Shown here piece after piece: positions 53,031 through 63,197 of a DNA stretch of 64,000 nt. The notes beneath the pieces were generated by a model. It was not told the DNA's origin. It did not search any database and saw nothing but the letters and a program-made list of their open reading frames with translations. The stretch is from Branchiostoma floridae (taxonomy: Eukaryota > Chordata > Leptocardii > Amphioxiformes > Branchiostomatidae), in NCBI RefSeq assembly GCF_000003815.2, contig NC_049987.1:15838999-15902998 (forward strand). The letters are read 5' to 3'. Position numbers and translations under genes: made by a program. Numbering within the stretch: the first letter of the stretch is position 1; the number at the start of each line of letters is the position of its first letter.

Positions 53031-54297
53031 GTCAGAAAAAAAATTCACACAGACTCATTTCATCCAAAATACTGATACATATCTTGCTATCTGTTTTAAA
53101 TCGGCATAATTATTTAATCTGAATTATTTGATCTGTAATACTAAACTTCGAATACCTCATACCTCCAAGAAATGTATCTTCTGCAAATAACTTACATATG
53201 TACGTGATTTATATATGATGACCTTCATCTGACTGAGACAAGTCACAAGTATTAAGTTTCTATCAACTATTATCAAGTGGTTTCCTAATTTTTGTAATGA
53301 TCATGCAATCAGTCAGTTTTTGACTAACACGCAACAGTAATAATAGGTAGGCAATTCTCATTATTTACTGCTAAAAGTGTTCACTTTTCTGCATGCTTGT
53401 TTTGTGCATGTTTTCCGCAGGGATTTGTTCCTTTATACACGTCATTTGAGGGGTTCTTCAGTAGGAATATCTTCAAGCGCGCCATCCACGGTGCCGGCAA
53501 ACCGATCTGCAGCCCTCCCACGGTAGAGGTGGACGTGTTGGAAAGGACCAGTGACGATGAGAATTGGCACTTCAGGTTCGATACGAGAAAATTATTTGTT
53601 GTTTTGCAACTGCATTAATCTTTTAAAACATCTTTTAAAGTTTTCATGAGCGTATGTTTTCTATCATGCTTTTAGAATAGCCACATATGAGATTCTTCTT
53701 TCCCTCCAGATTGACAGGAAAGAAGAGGCGATGTATCAACCTTGCCTCCTATAACTACTTGGGGTTTGCGGAAAAGGATGGCCCTTGTGTACACGCCACA
53801 GCCCAGGCCTTGCAGCAGTACGGTGTAGGCGTCTGTAGCAGTCGACAGGAACTTGGTAAGTTCCTTCAAAGGAGGCACCTAATAAGCGGACACCTTTAGA
53901 TTATTGAAAAAATGTGTGAAGACGAGAATGAATACTTGTTTCTGTGGGAGCAATAGGTACAGTAGTGAATCTGAGCCATGTGTTTTCGTACAGTACATCC
54001 TACAACTCCTGGGAGACTAAAATTGACAGCTTACTCTAAACAGATCCGTCACTTTGCTGTCAACGAAAAAGACTAGGAAAAAAATTTAAAGCCACCTGCG
54101 AAGCTGTTGATGATCATAATTTGTTACAGTTTCGGTGCCAGAGTCACTTAATAAATGTGCTTTTACAACTACAGGGAACTACAATATACACGAGGAGCTG
54201 GAGACGACAACAGCCAGGTTTCTGGGCATGGAGGACGCTATCACCTTCGGCATGGGTTTCGCCACCAACTCTATGAACATCCCAGTCCTGATGGGGG
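52866..54297 (+). CDS. Serine palmitoyltransferase long-chain subunit 2/3-like, 5' exons only
   Basis: Four exons join in phase: 52866-53030, 53421-53575, 53710-53855 and 54175-54297 (589 nt, about 196 residues). Readings match SPTLC2/3: a membrane-proximal segment ending [10 protein letters not shown], then [21 protein letters not shown], then [33 protein letters not shown] and [10 protein letters not shown]. Serine palmitoyltransferase is the PLP-dependent ER-membrane enzyme that condenses serine with palmitoyl-CoA, the first step of sphingolipid synthesis. The last exon ends in phase 1 at G|GTAAAG. The exons for the rest of the fold, including the PLP-lysine region, were not found downstream to 64,000. 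They may be in the gap at 54477-54576 or outside, or the locus may be truncated. Confidence 0.88.
53421..53575 (+). CDS. SPTLC-like exon: FVPLY region
   Basis: Acceptor GTTTTCCGCAG (to 53420), donor TTCAG|GTTCGA (GT at 53576-53577), phase 2 out. [40 protein letters not shown] and NWHFR follow the family closely. Confidence 0.85.
53710..53855 (+). CDS. SPTLC-like exon: SYNYLGFA region
   Basis: Acceptor TTTCCCTCCAG. A completes an arginine codon, then [20 protein letters not shown] and [11 protein letters not shown]. Donor [19 protein letters not shown] is the hallmark of the alpha-oxoamine synthase family fold. Confidence 0.9.
54175..54297 (+). CDS. SPTLC-like exon: [10 protein letters not shown] region
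   Basis: Acceptor CAACTACAG, phase-1 entry, then [29 protein letters not shown] and IPVLMGG, where the G is split. Donor GGGG|GTAAAG at 54298. Confidence 0.9.
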
Positions 54298-54476
54298 GTA
54301 AAGTAGGTATCAGTATGCAAACAGAGTAGAGTATAGACTAGCCAAGGTGGTTTTAACTGGCAAAATAGATATATTCTTACAGTTGGAAGTGATGCTAGGA
54401 ATTTTCAATCCACTGCTTAGAAGATAAAGCACCTGTGTCTACACAACAAAACCTGTTATTACTATAGAGACTATAA

Positions 54477-54576
54477 NNNNNNNNNNNNNNNNNNNNNNNN
54501 NNNNNNNNNNNNNNNNNNNNNNNNNNNNNNNNNNNNNNNNNNNNNNNNNNNNNNNNNNNNNNNNNNNNNNNNNNNN
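54477..54576. other. Assembly gap (100 N)
   Basis: 100 N placeholder just after the last visible SPTLC-like exon. Confidence 0.95.
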
Positions 54577-54589
54577 ACGTGCTGGGGTC

Positions 54590-54900
54590 GCCAGAGACAT
54601 TCCGCTAGAGCAGCTTTTTCTGGCATCGGGGCGCTCTCACGGCGATGAGGCACATTTGCCATCGCAGCGAGAGCGCCGTGAGAGCGCCGTAAAATGGACT
54701 GGAGGCATAAACTAGTGGCTGTGACCGCTCTGCGATCTCTGAACGATCAAAGATTTGATCACGCAACGAATGTCAAAGATTAAGAATGATTTTGTACGTT
54801 TTGTGCATTTTGTTGAAATTGCTTTTACATCTCACATCGTATTTTAATTATGAAATCAAGCAGGGTTCCATAAATCCGGTATTAATTGTTGTATGGTCGC
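54590..54900. mobile_element. Harbinger-like MITE family, copy D (partial)
   Basis: GCGCTCTCACGGCGATGAGG with inverted CATCGCAGCGAGAGCGCC, and interior ATCACGCAACGAATGTCAAAG, GTGCATTTTGTTGAA and CTTTTACATCTCACA parallel copy A. The left end is lost in the gap. Confidence 0.55.
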
Positions 54901-54988
54901 TCAGGCCTAGTAGAAGGGCGGCGCCTGAATGAATGACCTGTGTGTTCTCCATTGAAACTACTGTCATTCTTGTTTTCAGGGGTCTTTA

Positions 54989-55170
54989 TACCCCCCTCAC
55001 ATTAGGCGAAAATCGATCGGACGACGAGTCTGCGAGCTCTAAATTACGAGAAGGCTTGACCCTGCTGCCGACGAAGAAATGACAGAGATCCCCCCTTCCA
55101 GTCAGGGTCATGCAATTTAGAGCTCACAGACTCGTCGTCTGATCGATTTTCGCCTAATGTGAGGGGGGTA
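54989..55170. mobile_element. Palindromic MITE with TTA target duplication (TACCCCCCTCACATTAGG ends)
   Basis: TTA at 54986-54988 and 55171-55173. Inverted ends TACCCCCCTCACATTAGGCG, continuing through GAAAATCGATC, GACGACGAGTCTG and GAGCTCTAAATT on both sides, about 60 bp in all with few mismatches. Harbinger-like by target size. Confidence 0.87.
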
Positions 55171-55227
55171 TTAGTCTTCACCGAGCTGGGTCGGATTTGT
55201 CCGACACCTGACTTGTTCATTTCCCCG

Positions 55228-55461
55228 TACACCCCTGTCGCATTATCCACGATCTTCGGGCGTATCGATGGAAGATCGGACATATTTAAGATCGACAGAG
55301 GGTTGCGAGTATTTTTCACCTGAAAACCGTCCCTGTCACATGTAAGACATACTTTGTACCTTGACCAATTGTTGTGAAATAAAGTTATTATTATAAGCGA
55401 GGCTCGGGCGATTGCCGCAGAATCGATGTCCGATCGATTTTCGCCAAATGTGACAGGGGTA
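55228..55461. mobile_element. Related MITE (TACCCCTGTCACATTTGGCG ends), diverged
   Basis: The right end CGATTTTCGCCAAATGTGAC, AGGGGTA and a TTA at 55462-55464 are clear. The left end ACACCCCTGTCGCATT is diverged. Shares GATCGATTTTCGCC with the copy at 54989-55170. Confidence 0.6.
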
Positions 55462-55464
55462 TTA

Positions 55465-56195
55465 CACACACAGTAGGACACCAATGAGCAAACAAAATTG
55501 GATTTATACGATCTATAACTTTATTACAGTGGTCTATGGTATAAAAGTATAATTTGAAAGACAGCAAAACGCACAAAACTTCAAAAATTTGATCGGGTGT
55601 TCTCAACTGTCGTCAATTGATATATTGAAGCTGTGATACCAAAACACTTCAAAGACTATTCATTAAGTTACCACACATTCATTCAGTCTAAAAACTAGTT
55701 ATAGGTTATTTACGTGTTTGGTCTGTAGCAGTTTGGTGAGGGAACCTTTGCTTTAGATATGCACCATATATGGAATTTCTCACAGGGATTAAGGGTCATA
55801 CGATGATGTCATATATATTCCTCCATCCGAAAGATTACGTTTCATAAAAGAGGCCAGTAACCATTAGTTGCCGAGGGAAGACTAAATTTTCCCTAAGAAC
55901 ACATGGTATGTCGGAAACGAATAAATCTTGCACGGCATGTACCAAATGCGAAACGAATTCATTTCATCTCTCAAAGCCATAAGTAGAATATTCGTGTAAA
56001 TAGGAAAAACAGGGACATCCCCATATCGTATGTTAGAATGGAATGTGCCAAATGTACGAATGAGGCTGTGTGACCACCTCCTGCATCAGTTCGAGACAGA
56101 AGAGAAGTCGAGACCAGTAGTCGAGACCAAACTTCGTCAGGCATTTACAGTGGTGAGTACCGACTCTTTTCTTTTTTAGCACTTGTATATTATGC
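55465..56195. other. No gene seen
   Basis: AT-rich with scattered short frames. Confidence 0.45.
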
Positions 56196-56199
56196 TTAG

Positions 56200-57500
56200 T
56201 TTGAGGAGCAATACAGGGCAGTGGTGACGGGACTGAGCAGAGACAGGGCTGTGCGGACGGAGTCTGAACGGGGTCTGGGCGGGCATAGGGCCGTGCGGAC
56301 GGGGTGTGAGCGGGGACAGGGCCGTGCGGACGGGGTGTGAGCGGGGACAGGGCCGTGCGGACGGGGTCTGAGCGGGAACAGGGCCGTGTGGATGGGGTCT
56401 GAGCGGGAATAGGGCCGTGTGGACGGGGTCTGAGCGGGGACAGGGCCGTGAAGACGGGGCTGGGTGGGAACAGGGCCGTGAGGACGGGGTGTGAGCGGAG
56501 ACAGGGCCGTGAGGACGGGGGCTGAGCGGGCACGGGGCCGTGAGGACGGGGTCTGAGCGGGGATGGCCATGAGGACGGGGTCTGGGCGGGGACAGGGCCG
56601 TGAGGACGGGGGCTGAGCGGGGCCGGGGCCGTGAGGACGGGGTGTGAGCGGGACAGGGCCGTGAGGACGGGGTCTGAGCGGGGTGTGAGTGGGAACAGGG
56701 CCGTGCTGACGGGGTTTGGGCGGGCATAGGGCCGTGTGGATGGGGTCTGATCGGGCACAGGGCCGTGCGGACGGGGTCTGCGGGGACAGAGCCGTGAGGA
56801 CGGGGTCTGGGCGGGGACAGGGCCGTGAGGACGGGTCTGAGCGGGGACAGGGCCGTGCGGATGGGGTCTGAGCGGGCACAGGGCCATGTGAGCGGGGTCT
56901 GAGCGGGGGCAGGGCCGTGAGGACGGGGTCTGAGCGGGGGCAGGGCCGTGAGAACGGGGCTGGGCGGGGACAGGGCCGTGTGGACGGGGTGTGAGCGGGG
57001 ACAGGGCCGTGTGGGCTGGGTCTGAGCGGGAAGAGGCCAGTGAATACGGGGTCTCAGCGGAAACAGGGCCGTGCGGACGGGGTGTGAGCGGGGACAGGGC
57101 CATGTGAGCGGGGTGTGAGCGGGGGCAGGGCCGTGAGAACGGGGCTGGGCGGGGACAGCTCGACGGGGACAGGGCCGTGAGAACGGGGGCTGAGCGGGGA
57201 CAGGGCCGTGAGGACGGGGTCTGAGCGGGGACAGGGCCGTGAGGACGGGGCTGAGCGGGGACAGGGCCGTGTAGACGGGGTGTGAGCGGGGACAGGGCCG
57301 TAAGGACGGGGATGGGAATGGACAGGGCCGTGAGGACGGGGTCTGAGCGGGGACAGGGCTGTGTGGACGGGGTGTGAGCGGGGACAGGGCCGTGAGGACG
57401 GGGTGTGACCGGGCACAGTGCCGTGAGGACGGGGTGTGAGCGGGGACAGGGCCGTGTGGACGGGGTCTGAGCGGGGACAAGGCCGTGAGTGGGTGTGAAG
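56200..57500. repeat. 31-bp GC-rich minisatellite, about 40 units
   Basis: Unit close to GACGGGGTGTGAGCGGGGAC then AGGGCCGTGCG. GACGGGG recurs at 56298, 56329 and 56360, exactly 31 bp apart. A single-base indel in some units gives 30 bp. Long minus-strand frames (506 and 444 codons of Pro/Arg/His/Ser) overlap it but change frame every unit, as expected for a 31-bp period without stops. Confidence 0.95.
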
Positions 57501-57557
57501 ATGATGTCATTACAATACCAGATTATAACGGTAGATAAATTTATCTTCTTCATGCAG

Positions 57558-58099
57558 GTTTAGAGACAACTTCGAGTCATCATGGCTTTCCGTCACATCC
57601 TGGTGATTTCTGTCGTCCTTTTTGCCGTCTTCAGTATTGAAGGTGAGTTGTTGGTTAAAAAAATTCCTTTAACAAAAAAACAGGCATCCATACTTGAATA
57701 CAGTCTTTTGCGTCGCAAAGTCTTTTTTCACTTCCGAGCAAGGCTTTAAAATCACGTTCATACAAGAATGACTCTAATCATTCAAGTTTGGCGGAAACAG
57801 AAGGTGTGTTTTATTCATAAAGCTCGGGCAATCCGCCCGAGACTTAGGAAAAATACAACCATGAGAATCAACGGTATTATGTAAAAGCTTAGGTAACATC
57901 TGTAAACCCATATAAAGAAATAATGGAATATTTCAACTTCTTTACAAATCTAATACTTTCGATCATCGACTTAACAGCCTCGAACCATGACATGGGAAAT
58001 ATTTTGGAGAGTCAATTCTTCATAAATTTAGCCTCCATCCCAATACCAGCAGGTAACACCTTGAATAAGAAACCTCACTACAAGAAAGCTGAAATGTAG
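57558..58099 (+). CDS. Candidate small secreted peptide gene, proximal form (42 aa)
   Basis: Exon 1 (57558-57642) follows the acceptor TTCTTCATGCAG and carries 24 nt of leader, then ATG at 57582: MAFRHILVISVVLFAVFSIE, a clear signal peptide, ending at GAAG|GTGAGT in phase 1. An in-phase exon at 58032-58099 (acceptor CATAAATTTAG) reads A-SIPIPAGNTLNKKPHYKKAE, M and stop, a 42-residue product. No family recognised; a short basic tail after a signal peptide suggests a secreted peptide, bioactive or antimicrobial, but this is a guess. The intron end and acceptor are duplicated 5,022 bp downstream before another exon (63054-63196). Confidence 0.5.
57582..57642 (+). CDS. Signal-peptide exon
   Basis: ATG plus a 20-codon hydrophobic leader and a perfect GTGAGT donor (GT at 57643-57644). 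The coding part is 61 nt, phase 1 out. The in-context ATG directly starts the leader. This is the strongest part of the gene model. Confidence 0.7.
57707..58033 (+). repeat. 327-bp duplicated segment, copy 1 (intron end + acceptor)
   Basis: Identical to 62729-63055 except A at 57984 against G at 63006, with no indels. It starts at the palindrome TTTGCGTCGCAAA and ends two bases past an AG splice acceptor. Confidence 0.97.
58032..58099 (+). CDS. Proximal terminal exon of the small secreted peptide
   Basis: Phase-1 entry (CC completes alanine), 22 residues rich in Pro then Lys/His, stop TAG at 58097-58099. It could also be read unspliced from an ATG at 57923 inside the duplicated segment. No nearby AATAAA was fixed. 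Confidence 0.4.
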
Positions 58100-58600
58100 C
58101 AACGGGGTTGAAGGCTAGTAGCTCTTCGTACAATTTTACCTAATGACGAGAGACCTTAAAGTACGTTACAATCATGGAAAGACTCTTCCTAAACACAATC
58201 CCTAGTAAAGTCATGATTTAACAACCTGTTACGACTGTGACTATTCATCCATACAAACTTGCCATTGTGATAACCTTACAACACGTTACTATGGCATTCA
58301 TCCTAATCGCAAACTTAAACATTGGTATATCCTCATCCAACATATTATATCTGTAACAATTCACAAATAGAGCTGTAACTTGGGACAACCCTATCAATCA
58401 TTATATATTTCAAAATACGACATGTCACATCATCACGACTAATATAAGCAGCAATGAAAGCTTAAATTAGGCTAACTGGTTAAAACTCATCAGAAATCAG
58501 TAATGTAATAGCAACAAAACTTCTCACACCTAACAGTATCATAAACAAATGCGTTAATACAGAAAGTTTACACGTATTAATCTTCTAAGAATGATATATC
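58100..58600. other. No gene seen
   Basis: AT-rich spacer. Confidence 0.45.
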
Positions 58601-58659
58601 AAGACACTGCATGTAAGAGAGTCTACAGGCACTTCGCGGCTCATCAGTCCGGGTTGGCT

Positions 58660-58835
58660 GGAACAGTGAAGTTCGACGAGCTGGATGTCGGATCGATGTT
58701 GGATGAACAGGTGCTTGGGCAATCCGCCCAAGTGAAGAGCGGGAGGTGGCAGACAAACGTTAAGTCGAAGAACTGGATGTCCCAGCCAAAGTGAACTTGG
58801 GTGCTGTATGAAAAGACGCTTGGGCAGTCCGCCAA
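58660..58835 (+). repeat. Two tandem modules with CTTGGGC-hairpin
   Basis: ARCTGGATGTC occurs at 58679 and 58770. Each is followed by a GCTTGGGCARTCCGCC hairpin element (58716, 58810) and RAGTGA/ACGTGA. A 67-codon frame (58591-58794) covers the first module but resembles no protein. Confidence 0.6.
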
Positions 58836-59249
58836 CGTGAGTCTAACAGAAGCAATACCACGGACTCAGTGAGTTAAAGACACTTTACATCCTTCTGCGC
58901 CCAATTGACTAGTCCACCAACTCTGATGTGCTGTAGAAAGTTACTGGGCTGGTATTTTTCTGAATTTTCAAGTGGAGCTACTGACCAATAGTATATTTCA
59001 GACTATATGTATTACCTAAAGACTCACTGATATTAAGATATAAATATAATAAGCACAACTAGATTTGAGGCCTTCTAGGCCCTCGGCACAACATCTCAGA
59101 ACATATTTTTTGACACAAATGTGGTATGTATATTTTCAGCAAAGAGCACTCTATAATGTTTAGGTGGTTCCAGCCCCACTAGTATTATTATAGCAGAGAT
59201 ATACTTTAATATGTTCAAAGTATTTTTAAGAATATGGCATATGTGAAAT
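58836..59249. other. No gene seen
   Basis: AT-rich spacer. Confidence 0.4.
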
Positions 59250-59707
59250 ATTCATGGCAGCCTGACAGGGAAGTTGGAATATGCACACCCACAGGACAAA
59301 TTGAAGGTTAAAGTACAACTTGTCTGCTTACCCGACATGTCCTTTGGGACAAATAAAAACATTGCATATGGTTGCGCCTTTAAGAAAAAGATAACAAGCC
59401 GAAATTGCAACTTTTGGCCATTCCAGACATGAAATGTGATCTCTTTGTTTGGATAAAGTGACAATATGGCCAATAAATTTGTTGAATTCCCTGACAGCAG
59501 GGTACTAGTCTACCTAAGGAGAACAATGGGTGAGTTCCAGCTTGTCACACCTCAGCTTGGGTTCTGTTGATCAAATGATAAACAAACTGTTTGAAATAGA
59601 TTAATAATGTATATACTGCCATATATTTGTCCGATTTGTTAATCATTCAACTATGCACTAGCTTTACATTGCAGTAATGCTGAATGTCCTTCTCATTCCA
59701 GCAATGT

Positions 59708-59905
59708 ACAATTATTAACCTAACAATAATTTTAAGCATACTGGCCTGGATATAGACATAATACATTATGGTACTTCATGTATCATTACTAGTTTAAAAG
59801 CAGTGATGCACAATTATTAACCTAACAATAATTTTTGAGCATACTGGCCTGGAAATAGAAATAATACATTATGATACGTGTAACATTACTAGTTTAAAAG
59901 CAATG
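59708..59905 (+). repeat. Tandem duplication, about 104-bp unit
   Basis: ACAATTATTAACCTAACAAT begins at 59708 and again at 59811; both continue through GCATACTGGCCTGGA and TTACTAGTTTAAAAGCA. Confidence 0.88.
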
Positions 59906-60090
59906 AGTTTAAAATAATCAGCCTCCTTCTTTGGGGGAAACATGGTCAATTTTTGGGGTATGTTCTTGACTTCAGAAACTGAAAGACTAAAGCATGTTTT
60001 CTTATTGTAGATTAAAGAAAGAAAAAAAAAATGCAGAGAAACAGTAGCACCCGGGAATCTTGTAATTAGTCTGGTGGATAGCAACGGAAG

Positions 60091-60302
60091 TACTGTAAAT
60101 GCATTTAAGTTCGCGGGGATTTAATTTCGCGGTAGCGGGAAAACGGACTTTTCGCGGTGGTTTTAATTTCGCGGTATCGCCATGCACTATAGACTCTTAC
60201 TGTTATGGAAAAATGTTCGCGGTGGTTTTAAATTCGCGGTGAAGCGGCCGCCGCGAAAACCGCGAACATTAATCCACCGCGAACATTTCTGCATTTACAG
60301 TA
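60091..60302. mobile_element. Palindromic MITE, TACTGTAAATG family, copy 3 (best preserved)
   Basis: Ends TACTGTAAATGCATTTAAG and TGCATTTACAGTA. GTTCGCGG and GTGGTTTTAATTTCGCGGT are mirrored by CCGCGAACATT and CCACCGCGAACATTT. Confidence 0.85.
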
Positions 60303-60756
60303 ATACTTTCTTGAAAGTTCTGAAGATTTCAGTCTGAAACAATTTCTTCTTCTGGTGGATCCGACCTGGAACATTAGCTGAAAGTATATGTATCATTTTC
60401 CTACAACAGTGATGTCAATCTGAAAAAAAAAGGGGTTTAGATAGCCCTGGTATTACTCGGGAAGATTGGGGCATTTATTTGAGAACAGTTTCTTGTTAGT
60501 CGAAATCAGATTATGCCCAAACTGGTCCCAGCGTATAATTGGTTGGATACAAGCGACTGAAGCTGGGCAATGTATTAAGTCAGCTGTACTGTATCATTTT
60601 CAAAGTTATTTGTACTTATGATGACAGCATGATTCAGACAGTGGCATTCAGAATATTTCTGGAAACACTACACCCAATACAAGCCCTGCTTACCTTCCCA
60701 GACAGTACCCCTACATGGTGCCAAGTAATCTCTCACCTGGCCAGTCGGTACACTAG

Positions 60757-60787
<31 letters not shown>

Positions 60788-61134
60788 GGGAGCTATTATC
60801 GAATAATGGGTGAAATCCTGGGAAACTTGGGGTCAAAGGTGGTTGCTATGTGTTGCTAGCGGAGCCAACAACCACTTTGCTGGGGGTCTTCAAAGTGACT
60901 TAACCTTCTGAGGAACAGCGTAGGGGTCCAGCGTTGCTTCCCTGTAGAAAATGGGGCAAACTGGGCACGTGATGAATAACTGCAGTTACAAAACAAATGA
61001 ATAGATTTGCAATAAAACATATAAACTGCAAATGCACAAGGTAACAAAACGTATTGAAATATTTTATGCGCATATCTAAATAGTGACCAGGTTTCGTACT
61101 TCAACGGCCATATGTTTGGCGCATATGATACTGA

Positions 61135-62180
61135 CAATGAAGGGCATTATAGCGCAGCACTAAGCAACATTACAAAATAGCAAAGCAACCCTATTTACTA
61201 TCATTGGAAATGGGAACAGAATTCTAAATACACCTCCGTACAATGAAGGACATTATAGTATAGCACTAAGGAATATGACAACATAGCAGAGCAACCCCAT
61301 TTACTACCACTGGAAATGGGAACAGAATGCTCAATACACCTCCGTACAATGAAGGACAGTATAGCGCAGCACCAAGCAATACTACAGCATAACAGAGCAA
61401 CCCCATTTACTATCATTGGAAATGGGAGCAGAGTTCTAAACACCTCCGTACAATAGAGACAGAGGACAATATAGCGCAGCACTAAGCAATATTATAACAT
61501 AGCAGAGCAATCCCATTTACTACCACTGGAAATGGGAACAGAATTCTCAATACACCTCCGAACAATGGAGGGCAACATAGCGCAGCCTTAAGCAATATTA
61601 CAACATAGCAGAGGAACCCCATTTACTACCACTGGAAATGGGAACAGAATTCTCAATACACATCAGTACAATGGAGGACAGTATAGCGCAGCAATGAGCA
61701 ATGTCATAGCATGTCAGAACAACCTCAATACACCTCCGTACAATGGAGGACAGTATAGCGTAGCAATGGGCAATATTGGGAAATGCGAACAGAGTTCTTA
61801 AGGAAGATTTATAAAGGCGAAATCAGTCCTTGCACCTAAGAGAATAGTAACAGAAAACATGAAAGCACATAAGGCCGGAACACGACCTGAAATTTCATGT
61901 CTATGCTAGCCAACCAAGGACGTCCTTGAGCCAACGGATGGCGGGGCTACATAGACTGGTGCTACATGCCACTGGAATGGGAACAGAAAACAACAAGCCA
62001 CGAATTTTTCCCAATACTACCACTGGAATGGGAACTGAACACAACAAGCCAGGTGTAAAGGTGTAGCACTCTACAGTATGAGGTTGTTGCAAAACATAGA
62101 CAACTATAGTCAAATATAGAAGAAAAATTTTATCCCATTACTACCACTGGAATGGGAACAGAACACAAAAAGCCTCGTGT
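61135..62180. repeat. 106-bp tandem repeat array, then shorter derived units
   Basis: The CAATGNAGGRCANTATAGCG landmark recurs at 61135, 61241, 61347, 61451, 61562, 61669 and 61741. Each unit carries CCACTGGAAATGGGAACAGA. The latter phrase recurs alone at about 61970, 62022 and 62144 beside ACAACAAGCC. Minus-strand frames here are repeat-encoded. Confidence 0.92.
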
Positions 62181-62728
62181 GAAGCATTGATACAGGTAAT
62201 GCCTGATGCAATCATGATAAACACAAGGCAAAACATATGGTGATAAGAAAACATTTCAAGTTGAATGTAAAAGTAATCGGATATGCCAATGCCAAGCCAA
62301 GCGCCTGGAACATCGGTAAACATTGAATAAATACACAACAGGGTCGAATGTGCATCCACCTACAAGAAAGGAGTTGTGAATAAGGATCAGAAAAAGGGGG
62401 GTAAGCAGAATGATATCAGGACAATGATGCTATCAATGGTGAAAGAATGGGGCGGTGGGAGGGAAAAAATCGCAGGAGATCTCAAGAAGACGAACCTTCC
62501 GACAGCGTGGTTGGGTTTTTCTGCCAGGAGAGTTGACTCATGAATATTAATTAACTGGCTCTCTGGCTCTCCCAGCTCCGCGTGCTCGGAGCGTGATCAT
62601 GAATATTCAAAAGCATGTGCGAGACAGAATTACGTGTAAACCAAGGAAGCTCATGAATATTAAGTAGTGCAAGTCTCGCAACGTTTTGGCGCCAAAACCC
62701 CAGCCTTGCTCGGGCCGTTCAAAATCAA
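62181..62728. other. Spacer with repeated TCATGAATATT
   Basis: TCATGAATATT occurs at about 62538, 62599 and 62650. It may be an upstream regulatory stretch of a unit starting in the duplicated segment, but no start site is evident. Confidence 0.4.
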
Positions 62729-63055
62729 TTTGCGTCGCAAAGTCTTTTTTCACTTCCGAGCAAGGCTTTAAAATCACGTTCATACAAGAATGACTCTAAT
62801 CATTCAAGTTTGGCGGAAACAGAAGGTGTGTTTTATTCATAAAGCTCGGGCAATCCGCCCGAGACTTAGGAAAAATACAACCATGAGAATCAACGGTATT
62901 ATGTAAAAGCTTAGGTAACATCTGTAAACCCATATAAAGAAATAATGGAATATTTCAACTTCTTTACAAATCTAATACTTTCGATCATCGACTTAACAGC
63001 CTCGAGCCATGACATGGGAAATATTTTGGAGAGTCAATTCTTCATAAATTTAGCC
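62729..63055 (+). repeat. 327-bp duplicated segment, copy 2 (intron end + acceptor)
   Basis: See copy 1 at 57707-58033: constant offset of 5,022 bp and one substitution. Confidence 0.97.
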
Positions 63056-63196
63056 ACCAAAACCCGCTATGTGCGGGGCAAAAAGATCGACAGCAGTAAC
63101 AAGGCGCCAAAACAGAGCGACATGCGACGGGCCCGTACAGAACTGGCGGATATGATTACGCCACATGTCATGGATGTTAAAATGCTGCTTATTTGA
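63054..63196 (+). CDS. Distal terminal exon of the small secreted peptide (alternative)
   Basis: The same acceptor as the proximal exon, then phase-1 entry: A-TKTRYVRGKKIDSSNKAPK, QSDMRRARTELADMI, TPHVMDVKMLLI and stop TGA at 63194-63196. With the signal-peptide exon this gives a 67-residue product. The tail is basic then amphipathic, with no cysteine and no recognised family. AATAAA begins two bases after the stop (63198-63203), which supports a gene end. Read unspliced, the same frame opens at an ATG at 62945 (83 residues). Confidence 0.45.
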
Positions 63197-63197
63197 A

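Larger units (their letters stand above)
59250..60905 (-). repeat. Arm B of the diverged inverted duplication (partner 12398-13880)
   Basis: Reverse complement of 60690-60905 and 59250-59560 matches 12398-12650 and 13560-13880 in the same order. It includes a G-homopolymer expansion (60767-60790) and a later MITE insertion (60091-60302). Confidence 0.6.

Noticed and set aside
56033..57553. 506-codon and 444-codon minus-strand ORFs rich in Pro/Arg/His
   Set aside because: They coincide with a 31-bp minisatellite. Because 31 is not a multiple of three, the peptide cycles through all three frames, and the unit has no stop on that strand. No domain.
58638..58665. Hammerhead-ribozyme-like CTGATGAG on the minus strand
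   Set aside because: The conserved GAAA and the stem I/III pairing could not be completed.
61201..61482. Minus-strand 93-codon ORF with repeated hydrophobic phrases
   Set aside because: Encoded by the 106-bp tandem repeat.
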